From Deltaproteobacteria bacterium (GTDB taxonomy: Bacteria; Desulfobacterota; Binatia; UBA12015), in contig VGTK01000007.1 of assembly GCA_016874715.1 (NCBI GenBank), forward strand, positions 1-62,454: DNA of 62,454 bases, written 5' to 3'. The position numbers and the translations under genes are program-made. A model generated the notes under the pieces. The model did no database searches. It worked only from the letters and a program-made list of their open reading frames with translations, and was not told the origin of the DNA. Shown piece by piece: positions 28,478-36,673 of the stretch. Position 1 is the first letter of the stretch. Every line of letters starts with the position of its first letter.

Positions 28478-28507
28478 TTTTTACGGCGCTCCCCGTCTAG
28501 TAGTCAA
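28478..28507 (-). promoter_or_regulatory. promoter of the small secreted protein gene
   Basis: Minus strand: -35 TTGACT (five of six), an 18-nt spacer, -10 TAAAAA (four of six). It implies a 5' leader of about 115 nt before ATG 28356, long enough to hold an RNA control element. Confidence 0.6.
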
Positions 28508-28628
28508 TTGGATTCCGACCCTCGCTCATGGAAACGACCGACGCTGTCTCCGATGCTGAGAGGAAATTCACCGCAGCCATGAGCCCGACTCATGTTCCGA
28601 CGGGTCGGGTTCTCGGGCGAGGGGCGTG

Positions 28629-30593
28629 ATGGCGCCCGAGCTCGAGCCGGCGGCAGTTCTGGCACGGGGGCGGCCTGCCGTGATCCCCGAACCAGCAAGG
28701 TGGCTGGCGGTGATCCTGCTGGCCACGGCGGTGGCACTGGTCGTCGTGTGGACGGTCCGGCGCACGACGTGGTACCTGGCGATCGATCAGTTCGGCTATC
28801 TGACGTTCGCGCGTGATCTGGCGAGCGGCAGCGTGCGCCACGACTGGGAGCTGCTCCCGGCGCTGAAGCCCGTGCTGCCGGCTGCCGACCTCGACGTGTA
28901 CGCCCAGACGTACGTCCGACGGGCCGACGACCTGTACTGTCGCTACGCGCCGGGATTCCCGATCCTCCTGGCGGCGGCCCGCCTGGTGTTGGGGCCAGCC
29001 GCCGAGCACCTCGTGAATCCCGTCCTGCTCGGGCTCCTGCTGCTGACCGTGTTCGCGATCGGCAGGCGGTTGTTCGCATCGGCGTGGATCGGCCTGGCTT
29101 GCTCGCTCCTGTCGGCCCTGCTGCCGAACTACGTCCTCCTCTGGTCGACCTCGCCACTGCGCGACGTCCCCGCTCACCTGCTCGCGCTGAGTGGTCTCCT
29201 GCTCCTCCTTCCGGGCGGTAGCCGCCGTCGCGTACCCGGTTTGCGGGTGCTCCTGGCAGGGCTCCTGCTGGGGTACGCGATCACGACACGCGTGGACGCC
29301 GTCCTCTATCTGATCCCAGCGGGCGGTGCGGCGCTGCTCGACCGCGAGCGTTGGGCCCGGCGGCTCGCGCTCGGCGTGCTCGGCTTCACGCTCGGTGTGG
29401 CACCGTTGCTCGCGTACAACGCGGTCGCGACGGGAAACCCCCTGCGGCCGACGCAGGCGATGGAGCTCGATTCGGTGCTGGCCCGCGCGCCCTCGGCAAC
29501 GGCCCGCTGGCTCGCCAACGTGCTGCCCGCACCGCGCCCAGCGCTCGCCGACCAGGGCACCGTGGTTCGCGCGGCCGACGACGCGCCCCCTGGCGTTCCA
29601 GCGCCGAGCCCCACACCGTTCTCGGTACAGGGGGGAGGGCTCCGCATCAGCAACCTCCAGCGCACCCTGCCGGCGAACGTTCTCACGATGCGCGAGGCCC
29701 TGGGCGATCTGCTGCTCGTGCTGGCCGCGATCGGGGCGGTCGTGGCCGTTCGCCGCCCGGCATTGTTTCTCCTCGCCGTGCCCTACGTGGTGGTCGCCTT
29801 TCTCTTCTTCAGCCTCTGGACCCTGCCCGGGCCACGCTACCTCACCGGCGCTCTGCTGCTGCTGCCGTTGCTCTCCGTCGAGGGGGCGCGTGCGCTCCCG
29901 GGAATCGTGTCACGCATCGTGCCGCGCGCCGGACGGCCCGCCGCGATCGCGTTGACGATGCTGCTGGTCGTGGGCCTCGTGGTGGCGACGCTGCGCCCGC
30001 CGCTCGGCCAGCCGTCGGCGCTGCCTTGGGTGGAGCGCGCCTTCGTACTCGCGATCGCGTCTGCGTGTGCCGTTGCCTGCTCGGCGGCCTCGGAGCGAAG
30101 GCGTCAGATCGCCTTCGCGATCGTGCTGGGGGCGGCGCTCGCGGCAACGCTCGGCTGGCGATCGACGATCGCCCTGGGGCGCCGCGCCAGCTTCCAGCAG
30201 CCACAGGTTGAGCGCGCCCGCACCACGCTCGAGGCTGCGACGGACTTTCCGGCGGTCGTCCTGACCACGACGAGCATCGGGCGACCGGCGGAGAACATCA
30301 ACTACTATACGGATGTCGAGGCGGCGTACCTGGAGGAGCTGGTGCGCTGGCAGGCGCAGCCGCGCTACGTCGTCGGCGCTCTACTCAGGGCCGGCTACTC
30401 CGTCTACATCCTGCTGCCCGTGGAGCAGGCGAAGCAGTGGCTCGCGAATTCGAACATCTCGACGTGGTACACCGCCGAGACGGTGCGCTCGATCGCGCCC
30501 AGCGAAGCGGTCGATTATTTCGTCGCGTCCCCGTTCCACCGCGGGATTCCGCTGTCGCTGGTGCGGCTCGATCTGAGACGCCCCGGTACCTGA
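28629..30593 (+). CDS. GT39/ArnT-like polytopic membrane glycosyltransferase
   Basis: A 654-residue protein with roughly a dozen hydrophobic segments. The first loop contains AIDQFGYLTFARDL, and a later motif CRYAPGFPILLA matches the R-x-P-P-G/x-P-LL block of the PMT/ArnT (GT-C) superfamily, which transfers sugars from polyprenyl-phosphate donors on the periplasmic face. A short soluble C-terminal domain ends the protein. GTG-ATG tandem starts follow GAGGGGCG. The acceptor is unknown: lipid A, protein or another glycan. It is divergent from the small secreted protein and convergent with gatB. Confidence 0.75.
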   Translation: MAPELEPAAVLARGRPAVIPEPARWLAVILLATAVALVVVWTVRRTTWYLAIDQFGYLTFARDLASGSVRHDWELLPALKPVLPAADLDVYAQTYVRRADDLYCRYAPGFPILLAAARLVLGPAAEHLVNPVLLGLLLLTVFAIGRRLFASAWIGLACSLLSALLPNYVLLWSTSPLRDVPAHLLALSGLLLLLPGGSRRRVPGLRVLLAGLLLGYAITTRVDAVLYLIPAGGAALLDRERWARRLALGVLGFTLGVAPLLAYNAVATGNPLRPTQAMELDSVLARAPSATARWLANVLPAPRPALADQGTVVRAADDAPPGVPAPSPTPFSVQGGGLRISNLQRTLPANVLTMREALGDLLLVLAAIGAVVAVRRPALFLLAVPYVVVAFLFFSLWTLPGPRYLTGALLLLPLLSVEGARALPGIVSRIVPRAGRPAAIALTMLLVVGLVVATLRPPLGQPSALPWVERAFVLAIASACAVACSAASERRRQIAFAIVLGAALAATLGWRSTIALGRRASFQQPQVERARTTLEAATDFPAVVLTTTSIGRPAENINYYTDVEAAYLEELVRWQAQPRYVVGALLRAGYSVYILLPVEQAKQWLANSNISTWYTAETVRSIAPSEAVDYFVASPFHRGIPLSLVRLDLRRPGT

Positions 30594-30615
30594 GTGCCGG
30601 GGATCCGCCACGCGC

Positions 30616-32097
30616 TCAGCCGGTAAGCCGGCCCCGCAGGATCTCGTTCACCGACTGCGGATTCGCCTTGCCGCCGGTCGCCTTCATGATCTGACCGACG
30701 AAGAACCCGAGCAGCTTGTCCTTGCCCGCACGAAACTCGGCGACCTTGTCGGGATGGCTGGCGAGGACGTCGTCGATCGCGGCGGCGATGGCGTTCGTGT
30801 CGGTGACCTGCTCGAGCCCCTTGCGCCGCACGATCGCTGCCGGCTCGTCCCCCGTTGCGACCATCTCCTCGAAGACCGTCTTCGCGATCTTGCCGCTGAT
30901 CGTCTCGTCGTCGATCAGTGCGATCATCGCGGCGAGCGACTCCGCGCGCACCGGCCACTCGGTGATCACCAGCGCGTCGTCGAGCCTGCGCTCGCGCACG
31001 AGGCGCAGGATGTCGCCCATCACCCAGTTCGAGATCGCCTTGGCATTCTGGTGCAGCGCGACGGCGGCCTCGAAGTAGTCCGCGAGGTCGCGCCGCGCGG
31101 TGAGGACCTCCGCGTCGTACTGCGGCAGCTGGTACTCCGCGACGAAGCGCTCGCAGCGCCGCCGGGGGAGCTCGGGCAGGCCGCGGCGTAGCTCCTCGAC
31201 CCAGGCGCGGTCGACGACCAGCGGCGGCAGGTCCGGCTCCGGAAAGTACCGGTAGTCGTGCGCATGCTCCTTCGAGCGCATCGATGCGGTGAGGCCCCGG
31301 TCCGCGTCCCAGAGCCGCGTCTCCTGCACGATCGTGCCGCCCGCCTCGATGACGTCGATCTGGCGGCGGATCTCGTAGTCGATCGCGTGCTCGACGTTGC
31401 GGAACGAGTTCATGTTCTTGATCTCGGTCCGGGTGCCGAGCTTCTCGGTGCCGCGGCGCCGAACGGAGACGTTCGCGTCGCAGCGCATGCTGCCTTCCTC
31501 CATGTTGCCGTCGCAGACGGCGAGGAACTGCAGCACGGCGCGCAGAGCGCGCAGATAGGCGCTCGCCTCGAGCGGGGAGCCGATCTCGGGCTCGCTTACG
31601 ATCTCCATGAGCGGGACGCCCGCACGGTTCAAGTCGACCAGCGAGTGGTCGTCGTGGGCGTCGTGGATGCTCTTGCCGGCGTCCTCCTCCATGTGGATGC
31701 GGGTCAACGTGATGCGCTTCCGACCCGACGGCGTCTCGATGTCCACCCCGCCGCCGACCGCGAGGGGCTCCTCGTACATGCTGATCTGGTAGCCCTTGGG
31801 GAGGTCCGGGTAGAAGTAGTTCTTGCGCGCCCAGCGCGCGCGCGGAGGGATCGTGCAGCCGGTCGCGAGCGCGGTCCGCATCGCGTACTCGAGGGCGTGC
31901 CGGTTCAGAACCGGCAGCACGCCGGGCATGCCCATGCAGACCGGACACGTGTGGGCGTTCGCCTCGGCGCCGAAGCTCGCAGAGCAGCCGCAGAAGAGCT
32001 TCGACTCGGTCAGGAGCTGCGCGTGCACCTCGAGACCGATCACCGGCTCCCAGACCCCGTAGTCGAACGCGATCGTGTCTTCCTTGGGGCTGCTCAT
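30616..32097 (-). CDS. gatB: aspartyl/glutamyl-tRNA amidotransferase subunit B
   Basis: A 493-residue kinase/transamidase subunit of GatCAB, which converts Glu-tRNA(Gln) or Asp-tRNA(Asn) to the amidated forms. The opening [12 protein letters not shown], the zinc-binding cysteines in CGCS and CPVCMGMPG, the [13 protein letters not shown] block and the C-terminal helical YqeY-like tail are intact. It starts in a 4-nt ATGA overlap with the gatA stop. Order gatC-gatA-gatB in one direction suggests a single transcript. Confidence 0.97.
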   Translation of the reverse strand: MSSPKEDTIAFDYGVWEPVIGLEVHAQLLTESKLFCGCSASFGAEANAHTCPVCMGMPGVLPVLNRHALEYAMRTALATGCTIPPRARWARKNYFYPDLPKGYQISMYEEPLAVGGGVDIETPSGRKRITLTRIHMEEDAGKSIHDAHDDHSLVDLNRAGVPLMEIVSEPEIGSPLEASAYLRALRAVLQFLAVCDGNMEEGSMRCDANVSVRRRGTEKLGTRTEIKNMNSFRNVEHAIDYEIRRQIDVIEAGGTIVQETRLWDADRGLTASMRSKEHAHDYRYFPEPDLPPLVVDRAWVEELRRGLPELPRRRCERFVAEYQLPQYDAEVLTARRDLADYFEAAVALHQNAKAISNWVMGDILRLVRERRLDDALVITEWPVRAESLAAMIALIDDETISGKIAKTVFEEMVATGDEPAAIVRRKGLEQVTDTNAIAAAIDDVLASHPDKVAEFRAGKDKLLGFFVGQIMKATGGKANPQSVNEILRGRLTG

Positions 32098-33593
32098 GCG
32101 ACCTTCCCCGACACGAGGCCGGTGATCTCCGCCGGACGCCGGAGGTGCCACTCCGTCGCGCGCTGGTAGGCGTCACCGACACGGAGCGCGACCTCTTCGG
32201 CGAAGGCGGGCGCGATGATCTGCAGGCCGATCGGCAACCCGGCTGTGTCGGCGCCGCACGGGAGGCTGAGGCCCGGGAGCCCTGCGAGGTTCACGGACGT
32301 GGTGAAGATGTCGGACAGGTACATCGCGAGCGGATCGGAGACCTTCTCGCCGAGCCGGAACGCGGTCGTCGGCGCGGTGGGCGCGGCGATCACGTCGCAC
32401 TGCTCGAAGGCCTGCAGGAAGTCGCGGCGGATCAGTGTCCGTACCTGAAGGGCCTTCAGGTAGTAGGCGTCGCAGTATCCGGCGGACAGCGCGTACGTGC
32501 CGAGCAGGATGCGCCGCTTCACCTCGGGGCCGAAGCCTGCGTCGCGTGTCTGACGGTACATGTCGATCAGCGAGTCACCGCTCGACGCACGCCGGAGCCC
32601 GAAGCGGACGCCGTCGTAGCGCGCGAGGTTCGACGACGCCTCTGCCGTGGCGACCAGGTAGTAGGTCGCGATCGCGTACTCGGTGTGTGGCAGGCCGATC
32701 TCGACGAGCTGTGCACCCTGGGATTCGAGGAGCCGGATCGCGCTGCGCGTGGCCCCCTCGACGTCCGGTGCGATCCCGTCCGCGAAGTACTCGCGGGGGA
32801 TGCCGATCCGCAGCCCACGCACGTCGCCGGTGAGTGCGGCGGTGTAGTCGGGGACACCACGTGGCACCGATGTCGAGTCGCGGGGGTCGTGACCGGCGAT
32901 CACCCCGAGGACGGCGGCGATGTCCTCGACCGTCCACGCGAACGGGCCCACCTGGTCGAGCGAGGACGCGTATGCGATCACGCCGTAGCGCGACACGCGT
33001 CCGTAGGTCGGCTTGAGTCCCACCAGGCCGCAGAAGCTCGCCGGCAGGCGGATCGATCCCCCGGTGTCCGTGCCCAGCGACGCGAGGCACTCCCCGGCCG
33101 CGACGGCAGCGGCAGAGCCGCCGGACGAGCCGCCCGGGACGCGCTCCAGGTCCCACGGGTTGCGCGTGCTGCCGTAGGCCGAGTTCTCGTTCGACGAGCC
33201 CATCGCGAACTCGTCGAGGTTGGCTTTGCCGACGAGGACGCTGCCGGCGCGGGCGAGCCGCTCCGCAGCGTCGCTGTCGTACGGCGGCCGGAAGCCCTCC
33301 AGGATTCGTGATCCGCACGTGGTCACGATTCCGCGGGTTGCGAAGATGTCCTTCAACACGACCGGGATGCCGAGCAGGGGGCCGGTCTCGCCGCGGCCGA
33401 GTCGAGCGTCGGCCGCAGCGGCATCCGCGAGGGCACGCGCCTCGGTGACCTCGAGCAGGGCGTGCAGCGCGGGCTCGGCGCAGGCGATGCGGTCGAGCAT
33501 CGCGCGGGTGAGTTCCGTCGACGAGAGCTCGCGCCGGTCGAGAGCCGAGCGTGCGGTGGCGATCGTGAAGGAGCGTGGGTCGGAGAGGTTCAT
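32094..33593 (-). CDS. gatA: aspartyl/glutamyl-tRNA amidotransferase subunit A
   Basis: A 499-residue amidase that hydrolyses glutamine and channels ammonia to GatB. The Ser-cisSer-Lys triad is Lys81, Ser156 (in PGGSSGGS) and Ser180 (in TDTGGSIR), spaced exactly as in characterised GatA. The start at MNLSDPRS (33593) lies 25 nt after the gatC stop; an upstream in-frame extension to 33671 overlaps gatC and is rejected. Confidence 0.97.
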   Translation of the reverse strand: MNLSDPRSFTIATARSALDRRELSSTELTRAMLDRIACAEPALHALLEVTEARALADAAAADARLGRGETGPLLGIPVVLKDIFATRGIVTTCGSRILEGFRPPYDSDAAERLARAGSVLVGKANLDEFAMGSSNENSAYGSTRNPWDLERVPGGSSGGSAAAVAAGECLASLGTDTGGSIRLPASFCGLVGLKPTYGRVSRYGVIAYASSLDQVGPFAWTVEDIAAVLGVIAGHDPRDSTSVPRGVPDYTAALTGDVRGLRIGIPREYFADGIAPDVEGATRSAIRLLESQGAQLVEIGLPHTEYAIATYYLVATAEASSNLARYDGVRFGLRRASSGDSLIDMYRQTRDAGFGPEVKRRILLGTYALSAGYCDAYYLKALQVRTLIRRDFLQAFEQCDVIAAPTAPTTAFRLGEKVSDPLAMYLSDIFTTSVNLAGLPGLSLPCGADTAGLPIGLQIIAPAFAEEVALRVGDAYQRATEWHLRRPAEITGLVSGKVA

Positions 33594-33618
33594 GTCGGTG
33601 TCTGCGCCGCGCCGTGGG

Positions 33619-33906
33619 TCACTCGATGATCTTCGGTACGCGCAGGTAGCTCCGGTCGCGATCCGGAGCATTGGCGAGCATGGCGTCGGCGTCCTGCGGA
33701 TTGCGTACGACGTCGTCGCGCGGCGGCGTGTGGAGGTCGATCACGTGAGCGGTGGCCTCGATCCCGGTGGTGTCGAGGGCCTGCAGCTTGCCGATGTAGC
33801 CGAGGATCGACTCCAGGTCGTCGCGCAGCGACGCGCGTTCGTCCTCGGTGAGGCCGAGGCGGGCGAGCAGCGCGATGTGGTCGACGTCTTTGAGAGAGAC
33901 CGGCAT
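33619..33906 (-). CDS. gatC: aspartyl/glutamyl-tRNA amidotransferase subunit C
   Basis: A 95-residue belt subunit that stabilises GatA on GatB. Family features: [16 protein letters not shown] near the N-terminus, the [10 protein letters not shown] turn, and the C-terminal VPKIIE. A promoter of the TTGTCG-N18-TAACGA type ends 6 nt before the ATG, so the gat operon message is predicted to be leaderless. Confidence 0.95.
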   Translation of the reverse strand: MPVSLKDVDHIALLARLGLTEDERASLRDDLESILGYIGKLQALDTTGIEATAHVIDLHTPPRDDVVRNPQDADAMLANAPDRDRSYLRVPKIIE

Positions 33907-33912
33907 CTGTTA

Positions 33913-33942
33913 TCGTTACCACGCCGGCGCGCGAAGCGACAA
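33913..33942 (-). promoter_or_regulatory. leaderless-type promoter of the gatCAB operon
   Basis: Minus strand: -35 TTGTCG (four of six), 18-nt spacer, -10 TAACGA, then TAACAG and the ATG at 33906. Spacing of 18 and 6 nt is identical to murI and coaE. Confidence 0.5.
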
Positions 33943-34040
33943 TTTCGTGCGTCGGACTACCGGTCCTCGTCGCGTCCGATCCGGCGCGGAAGCGTCCGGA
34001 ATCGTCGCTCGTCAAAATCAATGCGGAGAGGGATTCGCTC

Positions 34041-34766
34041 ATGGCAGCCTCCTCACGAGGGTCGGGAACCATCGTCTCGGCGCTTCTGCTGCTCGCTCTG
34101 GCGGCCGCGGACGCGTTCGTACTGCACCGACTGAGCCTGCCCGGGCAGGCGGCGCTGCTCACCACGGCGGGCGAGACGCTCGCTTCGTCGGGCCCCGGTG
34201 CGGCGCTCCGGCAGCTGATGGACGCCGGCCTCCTCGCCTGGCTCGCGATTCCCGTCGCCGGACCGCTGCTCATCGCCGTGGTCGCCCTGCTGACGGGCCG
34301 CAGCCGGGTCGTGGCCGCGCCGGCGGCGGATGCGGCGGCGGAGACCGACGAGCTGGTCGAGCCGGCAGGAGCCGTCGCGTCGCCGGACGTCGCGCTGCGC
34401 CTCCTCGCGACGCTCCAGGAGGAGGCGCGCCTCATCGACTTCGTGCGTGAGGACATCGACGGCTACGCCGATGCGGAGGTCGGCAGCGCGGCGCGCGGCA
34501 TTCACGCCGCGCTGCGCAAGGCGCTCGACGACCGGCTCGTGGTCGAGCCGATCCTTACCGGCGAGGATGGCGACAGCGTCGAGGTCCCTGTCGACTTCGA
34601 GCCGGCGCTCGTTCGCGTGACCGGAAAGCTCGCGGGCGGGCCGCCGTACAGCGGGGTTCTGCGCCATGGTGGATGGCGGGTGCGCGAGGTTCGGCTGCCC
34701 GCGCCGAGCCCGGGCAGCGACGCACGCATCCTGCTGCCCGCCGAGGTCGAGGTCGGGGTGGAATGA
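34041..34766 (+). CDS. DUF2760 domain protein
   Basis: A 241-residue protein with two N-terminal hydrophobic helices (~10-28 and ~68-88) and a C-terminal DUF2760 domain. Family marks are LRLLATLQEEARLIDFVREDIDGY-type sequence (around residues 115-138), GYADAEVGSAAR, and RHGGWRVREVRLP. It has no known activity. Gene order DUF2760-Hsp70-Hsp70/DUF3731 is, to my knowledge, conserved in several proteobacteria, so it is likely the membrane partner of the chaperones. GGAGAGGG precedes the ATG, and the stop overlaps the first Hsp70 start by 4 nt (ATGA). Confidence 0.88.
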   Translation: MAASSRGSGTIVSALLLLALAAADAFVLHRLSLPGQAALLTTAGETLASSGPGAALRQLMDAGLLAWLAIPVAGPLLIAVVALLTGRSRVVAAPAADAAAETDELVEPAGAVASPDVALRLLATLQEEARLIDFVREDIDGYADAEVGSAARGIHAALRKALDDRLVVEPILTGEDGDSVEVPVDFEPALVRVTGKLAGGPPYSGVLRHGGWRVREVRLPAPSPGSDARILLPAEVEVGVE

Positions 34767-36673
34767 AGCGATCCAGCGACGACAGCGGGGCGGCGCCGAG
34801 CCGCTTCGTGGTCGGCATCGACCTCGGTACCACCAACTCGGCACTCGCCTACGTCGACACGGAAGGCCTCGACGAGCGCGCGACCGGTGTCGCCATCCGG
34901 ACGCTCGACGTGCCGCAGGTGACGGCAGCGGGTACGCTCGAGCCGCGCCCGCTGCTGCCTTCGTTTCTCTACCTCGCGACCGCGGAGGAGCTGGCGAGCG
35001 GTGGCTTCGCGCTGCCGTGGGGGGCGCCACCGGAAGGACGGATCGTCGGAGCGCTGGCGGCAAAGCGCGCGGCCGAAGCACCCGACCGCGTGGTGTCGTC
35101 GGCGAAGTCGTGGCTGTGCAACGAGCGCATCGACCGGACGGCCCCGATCCTGCCCTGGATCCCCGATGCCGGCATGGCCGCCGACGCGTCCGCTCCGGAG
35201 ATCCCGCGGATATCCCCGCTCGACGCCGCGACGACGTACCTGGCACATCTTCGCGACGCATGGAACCGGACGATGGCGGCAGATGATCCGTTGCTGGTGC
35301 TCGAGCAACAGGACATCTTCCTCACCGTGCCGGCGTCGTTCGACGCGGTCGCGCGCGAGCTCACGGTGCGCGCCGCGGGCGACGCGGGGTTCGCGAACGT
35401 GCACCTGCTCGAGGAGCCGCAGGCAGCGCTCTACGCCTGGGTACACGGTGCCGGCGAGGACTGGCGGAAGGACCTTCAGGTCGGCGACGTTCTGCTCGTC
35501 TGCGACGTCGGCGGCGGCACGACCGACTTCAGCGTCGTGCTGGTCGGCGAGGAGGGCGGACGGCTGGCCCTGCGCCGCGTGGCGGTCGGTGACCACCTGC
35601 TGCTCGGCGGTGACAACATGGACCTCGCGCTCGCCTTCGCGGTGCGCGATCGCCTCGCGCGCGACGGCAAGCGGATCGACGCGTGGCAGTTCCGGGGCCT
35701 CGTGCTCGCCTGTCGCGAGGCGAAGGAGCGTCTGCTCGGCGAGAGCCCGCCCGACAGCGTGCCGCTCTCGATCCTCGGCCGCGGCAAGAAGCTCATCGGT
35801 GGCACGATCCGCGCCGCGCTCGAGCGCGCCGAGGTCGACGCCCTGCTGCTCGACGGCTTTCTCCCCGCGGTCGACGCGTCGGCGCGCGCGGTGACGGTCG
35901 CCGAGTCGGGGCTGAGCGAGCTGGGCCTCCCGTTCGCGGCGGACGCCGCGATCACGCGGCACCTGGCCACGTTCCTGTCGTCGCACCGCGCGGTCGCCTC
36001 GGGCGACGACGGCGACGCGAGTGCGGCGGCGGATGGTCTCATCCACCCGACGGCACTGCTGTTCAACGGTGGTGTGATGCAGGCCGCGGCGATGCAGCGC
36101 CGCGTCGCCGACGTCCTCGCCGCGTGGGCCCACGCGGCGAAGGTTGCGGAGCCGCGCATCCTGCCCGGCAGCGACCTGTCGCACGCGGTGGCGCGCGGCG
36201 CTGCCTACTTCGGCCTCGCGCGACGTGGCCGGGGCGTGCGCATCCGCGGCGGAACGGCGCGCTCGTACTACGTCGGCGTGGCGAGCGCGATGCCGGCGGT
36301 TCCCGGGAAGCCACCGCCGGTCAAGGCACTCTGCGTCGTGCCGTTCGGCGTGGAGGAGGGTAGCGAGCTCGAGGTCCCCGGTGCCGAGTTCGGCTTGCTC
36401 GTCGGACAGCAGGCGCGATTCCGTTTCTTCGCGTCGTCGACGCGAGGCGAGGATCACGTCGGACTGGTCCTCGACGAGTGGGAAACGACCGAGCTCGAGG
36501 AGCTGGCACCGCTCACCGCACGCCTCGACGGCTCGGCGAGCAGCCGCGTGCCGGTGCGACTGTCGGCCACCGTGACGGAGATCGGCACGCTCGAGCTCTG
36601 GTTCGTCGCGCGCGAGGCGGGCGAGCGCTGGAAGCTCGAGTTCACCGTCCGCGGAACGGGCGGCGCGCCGTGA
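34763..36673 (+). CDS. Hsp70-family chaperone, non-DnaK
   Basis: A 636-residue Hsp70-like protein. The actin-like ATPase signature GIDLGTTNSALA is at residues 18-29 and the second phosphate loop is CDVGGGTTDFSVV. The nucleotide-binding domain has insertions such as KSWLCNERIDRTAPILPW not found in DnaK. The C-terminal beta domain (VPFGVEEGSELEVPG) is short and there is no EEVD-like or typical lid end. It is translationally coupled on both sides (ATGA with DUF2760, GTGA with the next Hsp70). No dnaJ or grpE gene is near, so it is probably a dedicated system. Confidence 0.9.
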   Translation: MKRSSDDSGAAPSRFVVGIDLGTTNSALAYVDTEGLDERATGVAIRTLDVPQVTAAGTLEPRPLLPSFLYLATAEELASGGFALPWGAPPEGRIVGALAAKRAAEAPDRVVSSAKSWLCNERIDRTAPILPWIPDAGMAADASAPEIPRISPLDAATTYLAHLRDAWNRTMAADDPLLVLEQQDIFLTVPASFDAVARELTVRAAGDAGFANVHLLEEPQAALYAWVHGAGEDWRKDLQVGDVLLVCDVGGGTTDFSVVLVGEEGGRLALRRVAVGDHLLLGGDNMDLALAFAVRDRLARDGKRIDAWQFRGLVLACREAKERLLGESPPDSVPLSILGRGKKLIGGTIRAALERAEVDALLLDGFLPAVDASARAVTVAESGLSELGLPFAADAAITRHLATFLSSHRAVASGDDGDASAAADGLIHPTALLFNGGVMQAAAMQRRVADVLAAWAHAAKVAEPRILPGSDLSHAVARGAAYFGLARRGRGVRIRGGTARSYYVGVASAMPAVPGKPPPVKALCVVPFGVEEGSELEVPGAEFGLLVGQQARFRFFASSTRGEDHVGLVLDEWETTELEELAPLTARLDGSASSRVPVRLSATVTEIGTLELWFVAREAGERWKLEFTVRGTGGAP

